64,000 nt of DNA from Streptomyces albus subsp. chlorinus (GTDB lineage: Bacteria; Actinomycetota; Actinomycetes; Streptomycetales; Streptomycetaceae), in assembly GCF_013302895.1 (NCBI RefSeq), contig NZ_VJOK01000001.1, positions 4,114,083 through 4,178,082 on the forward strand, written 5' to 3'. Position numbers and translations under genes: made by a program. The notes below the pieces were generated by a model that was not told where the DNA came from, made no database searches, and saw only the letters and a list, made by a program, of their open reading frames with translations. The number at the start of each line of letters is the position of its first letter. Positions within the stretch are counted from its first letter, which is position 1. Shown here in pieces: positions 23,816 to 30,988 of the stretch.

Positions 23816-25033
23816 TCACCTTCTGGCCCGCGCCCCCTGGAGGACGCGGGCCAGGTGCGGGCCCAGGTGGCGCTTGAGGTGGCGCAGGGTGCCTGACCGC
23901 TCGATCGCCCGGTCCACGCGGTAGTACAGCCGCGGCGGCACATGGGGGAGCAGCGGCGAGTGCCGTTGCCCCAGGAGCGCGAACATCTGCTCGGCGGGGA
24001 GTTGGACGTAGCGCGACAGGTTCTCGTACCACTGGGCGCTGTAGCGTGCCGCGCTCTGCGCGGGGAGGAGGGCCGACTTGCGGGCGCGCTCGTAGCGGGC
24101 GAAGGCGGCGGGCAACTCCGCTGCGCGCCCCGCCGTCCCGTCCAGCGCCTCGGCCAGGGCGAGCGCGTCCTCCAGCGCGAGGGTGGTGCCCGCGCCGATC
24201 GAATAGTGGGTGGTGTGTGCGGCGTCACCCAGCAGCACCGTGTTGCCCCGGTGCCAGGTCCGGTTGGTGACGGTGCGGAAGCGCTGCCACTGGGCGGGAC
24301 GGTCCGGCTGGGCCCTGCCGATGAGCGGGTGCCCGTCCAGTGGCTTGGCGAACAGCCGCTCCAGCAGCTCCAGCGTCCCGGACTCGCCCAGCCGGTCCAG
24401 GCCGAGACCGGCCCAGGTGAGGGGGGAGCACTCCACCACGAACGTGGAGCGCTCCTCGCTGAACTTGTAGCCGTAGCACCAGATCCAGCCGTGCTCGGTC
24501 TCCTCGAAGGCGAAGGTGAACGCGTCGAACACCTTGCTGGTGCCGAGCCAGACGTACGTGTTGCGGCCGGGGACGACGTCGGTACCGAAGTGCTGGGCGT
24601 GGCGTGTGCGCAGTGTGCTGCCCGCCCCGTCCGCGGCCACCACGAGATCCGCCGCGCCCAGCGTGTCCGCCCCCACCTCGCGGCCGAACTCCACCCGGAC
24701 CCCGAGGGAGCGGGCACGCTCCGCCAGGATCCCCAGCAGTTGCCGCCGCCCGATGCCGAACCCCGTGTCACCGCGGTGCGTGGTGGTCCGCCCGTGCACA
24801 TGGGCGACCCCGTCGCTCCAGGGCGCCGACTGCCGCAGGATCTCGCGCGCCGAGACCTCGTCCGCGCCGCGCAGGGAGTCCAGCAGCCCGGCCCAGTAGG
24901 TGACCCCCCATCCGTAGGTCGAGCCCTCCGGGTTCCGCTCGTGGACGGTGATGTCGTGGGAGGCGTCCCGCAGCTTCATCAGGACGGAGAAGTACAACCC
25001 GGCGGGCCCGCCTCCCACACATGTGATCTTCAT
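23816..25033 (-). CDS. FAD-dependent aromatic monooxygenase
   Basis: A 405-aa flavoprotein. It begins MKITCVGGGPAGLYFSVLMK, the dinucleotide-binding GxGxxG fold, and carries the second FAD motif LLGDAAHTTHYSIGAGTTLALED about residues 270-292. The sequence DITVHERNPEGSTYGWGVTYW resembles the group that includes salicyloyl-CoA 5-hydroxylase and 2-aminobenzoyl-CoA monooxygenase. The likely reaction is hydroxylation of an aromatic (possibly CoA-bound) substrate with NAD(P)H and oxygen. The substrate cannot be read from sequence. A strong ribosome site (gggagga) precedes ATG 25033. It is a single-gene unit convergent with cobN. Confidence 0.87.
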   Translation of the reverse strand: MKITCVGGGPAGLYFSVLMKLRDASHDITVHERNPEGSTYGWGVTYWAGLLDSLRGADEVSAREILRQSAPWSDGVAHVHGRTTTHRGDTGFGIGRRQLLGILAERARSLGVRVEFGREVGADTLGAADLVVAADGAGSTLRTRHAQHFGTDVVPGRNTYVWLGTSKVFDAFTFAFEETEHGWIWCYGYKFSEERSTFVVECSPLTWAGLGLDRLGESGTLELLERLFAKPLDGHPLIGRAQPDRPAQWQRFRTVTNRTWHRGNTVLLGDAAHTTHYSIGAGTTLALEDALALAEALDGTAGRAAELPAAFARYERARKSALLPAQSAARYSAQWYENLSRYVQLPAEQMFALLGQRHSPLLPHVPPRLYYRVDRAIERSGTLRHLKRHLGPHLARVLQGARARR

Positions 25034-25176
25034 CTTTCCTCCCGGGGCGGCGGAGGGCACCGGAGAAGGGAAATGCCCACCTGGTCCTTTTTGTCCGTTC
25101 CGTGACGCAGGGTAGCAGCGCCCCGGGGACCGATCGATTCCCGCCCACCGCTTTCACCCCACGCCTCGGCCCCCCT

Positions 25177-25368
25177 GGTGCGGCCCCGGCCCTCCCCGGG
25201 CCGGACCCCGGCTCTCCCCGGTGCGGCCCCGGCCCTCCGCGAGCCGGGTTCCGGCCTTTCCGGGGGAGGCCCCGGGGCTCGGCGGGCCAGGTTCCGGCCT
25301 TTCCGGGTGCGGTCCCGGCCCACCGCGGGTCAGGTTCCGGCCCTCCCGGGTGCGGCCCCGGCCTTCCC
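25177..25368. repeat. Degenerate 21/22-bp tandem repeats, nine units
   Basis: Nine consecutive units of 21 or 22 bp with a loose pattern gggtsmggytccggccctccc fill most of the 355-bp gap (25034-25388). The gap lies between the monooxygenase start and the end of the first secreted-protein gene. No gene is supported in this gap. Confidence 0.7.
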
Positions 25369-25388
25369 GGACTGGGGCGGCCGCGTGG

Positions 25389-25901
25389 TCAGGGGGTGCG
25401 GAAGAGTGCCCAGGTGCCTCCGGGCGGCTGGGCACCCTGCACATGGGTGTTGATCTCACCCGTCCTCTTGTCGACGGTGACGGTGAACCACGCCTTCCAG
25501 TTCTTGGGCTCCCGGCACGGCCACCCCACCTTCGGCACACAGGTGCGGGTCTGGAAGCGCCCCTCGTAGCGGGCGTAGCGGTTCCACTGGTTCTCGCCGG
25601 TCTCCGTCGTGGTCAGCGAGTTCTGCTGGAGGACGATGCCCAGGTTACTCCCGGTCGCGTTCAGTTCGACGTCGGAGCTGGTCTTCCAGTCCTCCGGCGC
25701 CTTGTCCGGGCAGACCAGGACGTTCATGTCCCACTGCCCGTACCGGTAACGCCCCACGAGCGTGCCCGGGTACCAGGTGACCTGCTCGCGCTCACAGCGC
25801 GGAGCCGACGATGGTGCGGCGGAGGCCTGACCGGTGGTGACCCCGGCGGCGAGCAGCGCGCCCAAAAGAGCGCCCAGGGCGGACAAGCGGAGAATTCTCA
25901 C
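25389..25901 (-). CDS. Small secreted four-cysteine protein (paralogue A)
   Basis: A 170-aa protein starting at GTG after an aaggagc ribosome site. It has a clear signal peptide (RILRLSALGALLGALLAAGV, cleavage expected near ASA-APS, residue 28-29). The mature part has four cysteines: RCERE, LVCPD, TRTCVP and GWPCRE. All four line up with cysteines in the adjacent gene, so two disulfides are likely. Shared blocks with that gene are YPG near the start, ACP/VCPD, and WFTVTVDKRTGEINT near the end. Subtilisin-inhibitor-like folding is conceivable from size and cysteine number, but the sequence does not show the known reactive-loop pattern. Function unknown. Confidence 0.82.
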   Translation of the reverse strand: MRILRLSALGALLGALLAAGVTTGQASAAPSSAPRCEREQVTWYPGTLVGRYRYGQWDMNVLVCPDKAPEDWKTSSDVELNATGSNLGIVLQQNSLTTTETGENQWNRYARYEGRFQTRTCVPKVGWPCREPKNWKAWFTVTVDKRTGEINTHVQGAQPPGGTWALFRTP

Positions 25902-25938
25902 GAGTGCTCCTTCGATGGCTGGGAACAGCGGGACAGCG

Positions 25939-26478
25939 CTACGGCGTCGTGTACAGGGACAGCCCGGGCGGCAGCATCGAGTGGGAGACCCGCTCCGTCC
26001 GCACCGCACCGGTGGCCTTGTCGACCGTCACCGTGAAGAAGACGTGCTCCCGGTACGTCCTGCCGCAGGGCCACTCCACGACCGGGATGCAGGACTTCAC
26101 CACGAAACTGCCGTCGTACGTCGCCGACTTGGTCCGCGCGTCCTCGTCGGTCTGCAACACCTGCACCCTGGCGGAGTCGAGGAAGATCCCGTTGGACAGA
26201 CCGACCTTGTTCGTCTCCCATGTCGCCCCCGACGCCCAGTCGGCCGGGTCCTGGGACGGGCAGGCGGTGACGCTGTAGTCCAGCGCGCCGTACCGCCACC
26301 GGGGCGGCGTCGAGTCCCCGGGGTAACGCTTGAGGTGCTCCGTCTTGCACGGTGCCTTCGCCTCCGCGGTGGGCGACGCGGCGGCCGACGACGCGGCGGC
26401 GGCCGGCAGCGCCGTCACCCCGCCCGCTCCGAGCGCGACGAGCGCGGCCAGGAGCGAGGGCACACATCTGATGCGCAT
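25939..26478 (-). CDS. Small secreted four-cysteine protein (paralogue B)
   Basis: A 179-aa protein with a signal peptide (MRIRCVPSLLAALVALGAGG, cleavage expected after the ALPAAAAS region). The mature domain shares its plan with the gene 37 bp downstream: PCKTE, TACPS, KSCIPV and EWPCGR supply the four aligned cysteines, and FFTVTVDKATGAVRTERVSH is the matching C-terminal block. It starts at ATG 26478 with ggggaga upstream. The pair probably arose by tandem duplication and is probably cotranscribed. No known domain recognised. An extracellular inhibitor, adhesin or effector role cannot be distinguished. Confidence 0.82.
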   Translation of the reverse strand: MRIRCVPSLLAALVALGAGGVTALPAAAASSAAASPTAEAKAPCKTEHLKRYPGDSTPPRWRYGALDYSVTACPSQDPADWASGATWETNKVGLSNGIFLDSARVQVLQTDEDARTKSATYDGSFVVKSCIPVVEWPCGRTYREHVFFTVTVDKATGAVRTERVSHSMLPPGLSLYTTP

Positions 26479-27256
26479 GATGGCTGTCTCCCCTGTGATG
26501 AGTGGGTGTCCGACGCGCGTGCTCGGCGCCGGCGGGCCGACCCAGAGGGCCGGCAGTGAGGAAGGCCGCCGAGGTCGGCACCCGGTGACGCGCCCGGCTA
26601 CGGGAGCGAGGCCACCGAACGTGGGACCACCGGAAGCGGGCTGCGGCTTGCGCCCCTCGGCCGGCACCAAGAGTCCGGGCACGCACCGGCGCCCCGCAAC
26701 ACCTGTCCCCTGTCCCGGACACCCCACCCCGTCCACCCAGCTCACCCGCCCCCGCCACCCCCGTCCAACCCCTGTCCCGGACAGCCCATATGCGGATGAC
26801 CGAGCCCTGAATGGCCAACTGCCCAAAACCGGGGTCTGTGTGATGTGCGTGACCTGACGCGACAAACCGCCCGCCCGCCGTAGCGGCGGTCCTCCCCTTG
26901 CGAACTGAGGGCGTCTGCTTCCCGTGCCTGGGGCGCCGCTCCGGGCTACTCCACGCGAACGGCACCGACGGCACCCAGTACGAGGCATCGCCATGGGCGA
27001 ATGGCCTCCCCCTCGACCGGAGCACCGACTGGCGCGACACTGCAACGGCGGCTGCTCGGCCGGCACACCCTTACCGACCCCCTCACCGATACCCACTGCC
27101 GCCGGACACGGACCCGGCGGTGGCATCGATCTGATCAAGCGGGGGCTGGCCCGGCTGTTGCGGAGCGCGGGAACGACGGAGGCAGTCGTGGGAGCACCGG
27201 ACTGGGCCCCCGGGAGCCGCCCCGAACTCGCCTTCCCAAAGGACCCACGAAACCAC
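26479..27256. other. Intergenic stretch before the tRNA-Pro remnant; no gene found
   Basis: This 778-bp stretch should hold the promoter of the two secreted-protein genes (minus strand). Frames are open here but short, overlapping and without family resemblance. Proline- and arginine-rich shadow frames were dismissed. Nothing else is recognised. Confidence 0.5.
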
Positions 27257-27293
27257 TCAGGGGCCCGACCCGCGACGCGGATCAGGCCCCTGA
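27257..27293 (-). terminator. Terminator hairpin downstream of the tRNA-Pro remnant
   Basis: A perfect 9-bp stem (tcaggggcc with ggcccctga) encloses a 19-base loop. It lies 16 bp beyond the tRNA 3' end on the minus strand, where a tRNA terminator belongs. Some T residues follow on the minus strand (ggtttcg). Confidence 0.7.
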
Positions 27294-27308
27294 CCTGGTG
27301 TTTCTCTG

Positions 27309-27350
27309 TCGGGGTGGCGGGATTTGAACCCACGACCTCTTCGTCCCGAA
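27309..27350 (-). tRNA. tRNA-Pro(CGG) 3' half only: attachment-site core
   Basis: On the minus strand, 42 bases match a tRNA-Pro from anticodon loop to 3' end. They comprise loop ttcgggа-equivalent bases with CGG at 34-36, the 3' side of the anticodon stem (cgaag), the variable loop, a T-arm with the ttcaaat loop, and an acceptor strand caccccg plus discriminator A. The bases 5' of the loop (higher coordinates) do not complete the anticodon stem, the D-arm or the acceptor stem. A half tRNA of exactly this extent is the usual core left by an integrase that targets tRNA genes. The orientation puts native chromosome on the left and the integrated element on the right. Confidence 0.85.
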
Positions 27351-27454
27351 TGAGGTTCGGTGGGGGTTGCCACCGGCCGGATTGCTGTTTGGCCTGGTCA
27401 GAGCGTTGGGGTGGGATGGTCTCGGGTGGCCTCGAAGAGGGTTGGGGAGCGGAT

Positions 27455-27473
27455 TGGCTCCCAGATGGCTCCC
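27455..27473. repeat. Pair of TGGCTCCC direct repeats next to the att core
   Basis: The octamer tggctccc occurs at 27455-27462 and 27466-27473, 11 bp apart and about 105 bp inside the island. Such helically phased repeats next to an att core could be arm-type integrase sites. Read on the minus strand, the same bases give a short GSHLGA-like peptide reminiscent of actinobacterial integrase tails, but the frame is closed by a nearby stop. Confidence 0.35.
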
Positions 27474-27572
27474 GAGGAGTTAGTCACCCGGACCCCACCA
27501 TTGATGCCCACCACTTGGTGGGGCGCTCGGGATTCATCTCTACGAGGCTGAGACTGATCGACATGGCCGCCG

Positions 27573-29537
27573 TCATCGTACCGGCGGAGGCGTCGGCCAT
27601 GCGGTCCCTTCCACTGCCGCGTCCAGGAGGTCGCCGAGCCGATGCCAGGCGCCCGGGCCGGCGTGGGACATGGGGCTCGCTGCGAACCGTTGCCACGCCG
27701 CGTCGCTATCTCCGAGCATCTCGGTTACGTAGGCGGCGACTGCGGGATGAGTGGTGTCGTAGCGCTGGCCGCGGGCCTTTAGTGCCGACCAGGCGGGCAG
27801 CAGCCGGAGCAGCTCCGTAGGGCACTCTGGCCGGGCCAGCATGATCTCGACCCAGCTTCGGCGCAGGTCGGGTCCTCCGCCAAGGCGCCTGCGCAGGTGC
27901 AGCGTGAGGTCAAGCAGTGCCTGCTGCGGGGCGGAGTGGCGAGTCAGTACGTCGTCGAAGGTGAGGGACTTTCGATAGGAGCGGGCGGCGAAGGAAAGCA
28001 TGGCCTCCTCGACGAGCGTGTCGTTGCCCGTGTGCCGGTCCAGGTAGGCGACGAGAACGTCCTCGTCGGCGTCTGCGAGTTTCTTGAATCCGAGGTCTTG
28101 CGGGGCGCCGAGGGAAGCCGTGCGTCGACCAGGCAGGGCGGGGGCGGGATCGGTGACGAGCGGCATGATGGTGTTGATCTGTTCCTTGGTCCGCTGACTC
28201 TGCTCCCATGCGGAATGGCTGGGGGAATAGCCGTGCGTGCGGGACCAGGCCGACAGGGCCCGCCTGCTCTCCTGCACCACGAGACGTGCTTTCTGCCGCG
28301 CGTCATCAGGGATTTCGGGGAGGTGCAGGAGCATTGCCTGCAGCCAGCAGAGGTCGCGCACGGTCGGGTAGCGCGAATCGGTGTCGGGTTCCCAGAGGCG
28401 CAGGGCAGTGAGGGAGATGGCGGCGAACCGGGTGCTAAGGGCGGCGAGGAGGTCTTGGGGCGCCAGCCATTCCCGGGGGCGGCCGAAATGCTGAGCCTCG
28501 CCGGGGTTGAGGAGAAACCGCCAGGTTTGCTTGCCTGCCCGCTCCACCCAGGCGACAGCGGAGCGGCAGGCCATGGACTGGAGGTACCCCGACTGCATTT
28601 CCTCGTCGAGGAATCGCTCTACGTAATCCCGTTCCTCCTGCGACGAAGCCGACAGGTCGTCGGCGTAGCGCTCCCGCGCCTGCACAGGTGTCAGCCCGTC
28701 CCGGCAGGACCGGGAAATCCGAGTCACGAGGACCGCGCGCGCGAAGGACTCCAGGTCGCGCGTGGCGACTTCCTCCAACAAGGCGGGTTCTACGAGCCAC
28801 GGCAAGGAGCCGAGAAGGTGCTCTCGCACCACGCGATCGGCGGCGGGGCGCTGCGCGGACCAGGCCAGCAGGCGTCGGTGATGCCTGGCCTGCGCACGGA
28901 GGACACCGGTCCACATGCTGTCCCAAGCGTCGGATGCGGCACGGTGGCGCTCCAACCACACCTCGACGTCCTCCTCGCCGTCATGCACGGCAGGCCCGCA
29001 GGGTAGGCAGTCGAGGGCTGCGACGAACACGTCCTCGTGCAGGTCGCTCTCACCGAGAACGACCTGGGCGGGCGTCGGAGCCGTCAGCAGCTCGGGGCCG
29101 GTGGTCACACCTGTTGGCGAGCGGCGGTGGAGCTCGGCAACTACGGCGCGGATGAGCGCTGCACCCCCCGCTCTCCTGCCGAGCACAGCGAGTTGCGCAT
29201 CAGTGCACTCCTGCAAGTACTGCGCCCGGTGCTCGTCCGAGCAGGCCGCGTGGGACAGGGCCACACGGGTCAACTGCATGTGATCGGTCGTCGTATACGG
29301 TCGCGGTTCGCGCTTCAGATCGCTGTCAACCGCCATGGTCAACAGCCACTTGGGTGCGGATGGTGCGAGTGGTCCCGTGAGCAGTGCCATGAGCAGGCTG
29401 TCACGGTCCTGGCCATCCGGGGCCGTACGTATCGCCTCGACAGCCATGCGCGTGGGCGGGGAGTCGCCGGATGCCTGTGCGACGACGGTACGCAGGAAAT
29501 CGAAAGGGAGGGATGTAGATGGTTCCGCCGAGGCCAT
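27573..29537 (-). CDS. Unrecognised 654-aa protein at the island edge
   Basis: A soluble, largely helical protein starting MASAEPSTSLPFDFLRTVVA, with no signal peptide, membrane segment, P-loop or recognisable catalytic motif. Leucine- and tryptophan-bearing helices recur (for example LEEVATRDLESFARAVLV, KQTWRFLLNPGEAQHF, SLTALRLWEPDTDSRYP), suggesting an alpha-helical repeat scaffold. Codon use is ordinary for the window. It lies between the att core and the Wadjet operon, on the same strand as jetD and 179 bp downstream of it. A role as an accessory of Wadjet or as an independent defence or regulatory protein is only inference from position. Confidence 0.75.
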   Translation of the reverse strand: MASAEPSTSLPFDFLRTVVAQASGDSPPTRMAVEAIRTAPDGQDRDSLLMALLTGPLAPSAPKWLLTMAVDSDLKREPRPYTTTDHMQLTRVALSHAACSDEHRAQYLQECTDAQLAVLGRRAGGAALIRAVVAELHRRSPTGVTTGPELLTAPTPAQVVLGESDLHEDVFVAALDCLPCGPAVHDGEEDVEVWLERHRAASDAWDSMWTGVLRAQARHHRRLLAWSAQRPAADRVVREHLLGSLPWLVEPALLEEVATRDLESFARAVLVTRISRSCRDGLTPVQARERYADDLSASSQEERDYVERFLDEEMQSGYLQSMACRSAVAWVERAGKQTWRFLLNPGEAQHFGRPREWLAPQDLLAALSTRFAAISLTALRLWEPDTDSRYPTVRDLCWLQAMLLHLPEIPDDARQKARLVVQESRRALSAWSRTHGYSPSHSAWEQSQRTKEQINTIMPLVTDPAPALPGRRTASLGAPQDLGFKKLADADEDVLVAYLDRHTGNDTLVEEAMLSFAARSYRKSLTFDDVLTRHSAPQQALLDLTLHLRRRLGGGPDLRRSWVEIMLARPECPTELLRLLPAWSALKARGQRYDTTHPAVAAYVTEMLGDSDAAWQRFAASPMSHAGPGAWHRLGDLLDAAVEGTAWPTPPPVR

Positions 29538-29716
29538 CGGGCTCCATTCTCAAACACCGTGCCCTCACCTTCGGTCGGACCCACCCGGGCACGGTGGTGT
29601 ACCAGGTGTGAACGTCAATCATGCCGAAAGGGACTGACAGCGTGGGCGGTTACGGACACGCTGCCCCGACAGAACTCCCAGGAACTCTCCGGGTGGATCG
29701 GTCGGGGATGTCGTCT

Positions 29717-30988
29717 CTATGCCTGGCGCGACAGGTCGTCCACCAAGAGATCGAGCGTGACCTCCTCATGGAGCGCGACGCCGAGAGCGGTCATGGCAGG
29801 GGCGAGACCCGGGTCCCAGACCGCGTTGACGGGCTGGCCGTCGAGCGGCAACTGAGGGATCCCCTCCGCCTGGCTTCGAGCGGCCAGGCGCTCGTAGTCC
29901 TCGGCGCCCATGCGCCATGGCTGGGCTCCGTAACGGCGGATGATCCGGTTCGCCAGAGCGATGCCCGGCCAGTCGAAATCGCCGTGGTACGCGAAGCGGC
30001 AGCCGGTGGTGGCGAGAGCGTCGAGGAGAGTGAGGACCACGGTGGCGGCGCTGCCGGACGTACACACCAAGGGCCGGACGCAGGCAGCGTCCGCCGCAGC
30101 TTCCACCACGCGCGGATTCTCACAGATGTGGACCACTTCTCCGGCAGTTAGTCGCAGCTGGAGGTCGTGAAGATCGCGCGGCGTGAGGTGGGCTTCGGCG
30201 TGGTGGTCGGTCCGCTCCCGCAGGGCCTGCTCCTGCCAGCCCCCACCGACGGGCCACAGCCCGTACGTCAGCACGGTGCTGGAGACTTCGTCCGGTGTGA
30301 CGGAAACCAGACGCCACAGTGCGCGTCGGCCGGCCGCGTCGCCGGGGAACTCGGTGCCGTGGGCGAGGGCGATGCCGCGTTGGACGAGGCGTGCGAGCCA
30401 GGTGCCGTCGTCCAGGCCGTGTGCAGACCCGGTCGCCAGGACGGCGAGTTCTCCTCGGCCTCGGGTGCCACCCCGTTCCGGGCCGAGCAGTACGGTGAGG
30501 ACCTGCACTGCTTGCTGAAGCGTGCGTACCGCCGTTTCGGGTGTCACTCCCCTCGGTACGCCGGTGCGGCGCAGCAGGTCGTACCACTGCCCGGTCCAGT
30601 CCTGTCCGGCGAGCGGAGAGGCGTCCAGCGCCGAGGCGAGCGACGACCAGACGTGCTCGCGCCGTGCCGCGATACCCGCGCGGACGGCACGGCGGTCGGT
30701 GAGCGGAGGGCCCAGTTCCTCCAGCACCTCTCTGAGACCGAGTCCGGCCGCCGAGGCGCGTAGCCGTGTGTCTAGGGTGTCGAGGCGCACAGTTACGGCA
30801 GCACCTGTGACGGGTTTGCCCAGCAGGAGCGACAGGTCGTTGCGTTCCTGGGCGCTCACCGAGGTCAGCCGGAGGGAGCCGGTCGCCTGCACGCCGTTGC
30901 TTTCCAGGCGCTTGCGTACGGCTTCCCAGAGCCTGGTCAGCCCGGGACCGGCCAGCCAGTCCCGTGTCGCCGCGGGCAGCTTGCTCAT
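29717..30988 (-). CDS. jetD: Wadjet type II nuclease subunit JetD (DUF3323/DUF2399)
   Basis: A 423-aa protein, TIGR02679-like. The N-terminal part (about residues 1-190, DUF3323) includes RKRLESNGVQATGSLRLTS. The C-terminal DUF2399 part is a Toprim-like nuclease fold, with an acidic residue in VVHICENPRVVEAAADA and the DxD motif in FAYHGDFDWPGIALANRI. In Wadjet systems JetD cuts DNA after the JetABC SMC-like complex has sensed a small circular plasmid. ATG 30988 overlaps the jetC stop (ATGA). It is the last gene of the jetA-B-C-D operon. Confidence 0.9.
   Translation of the reverse strand: MSKLPAATRDWLAGPGLTRLWEAVRKRLESNGVQATGSLRLTSVSAQERNDLSLLLGKPVTGAAVTVRLDTLDTRLRASAAGLGLREVLEELGPPLTDRRAVRAGIAARREHVWSSLASALDASPLAGQDWTGQWYDLLRRTGVPRGVTPETAVRTLQQAVQVLTVLLGPERGGTRGRGELAVLATGSAHGLDDGTWLARLVQRGIALAHGTEFPGDAAGRRALWRLVSVTPDEVSSTVLTYGLWPVGGGWQEQALRERTDHHAEAHLTPRDLHDLQLRLTAGEVVHICENPRVVEAAADAACVRPLVCTSGSAATVVLTLLDALATTGCRFAYHGDFDWPGIALANRIIRRYGAQPWRMGAEDYERLAARSQAEGIPQLPLDGQPVNAVWDPGLAPAMTALGVALHEEVTLDLLVDDLSRQA

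Noticed and set aside
19764..24032. 1422-aa minus-strand open frame opposite cobN
   Set aside because: cobN is unmistakable; the antisense frame is a GC-bias artefact running on into the monooxygenase region.
27351..27572. Integrase gene beside the att core
   Set aside because: Only a short GSHLGA-like peptide is readable before stops in both directions; no catalytic Arg or Tyr motifs are present.
26330..27820. Several open frames across the secreted-protein upstream region and att site
   Set aside because: They are Pro/Arg-rich shadows; one runs straight through the tRNA remnant, which argues against coding.
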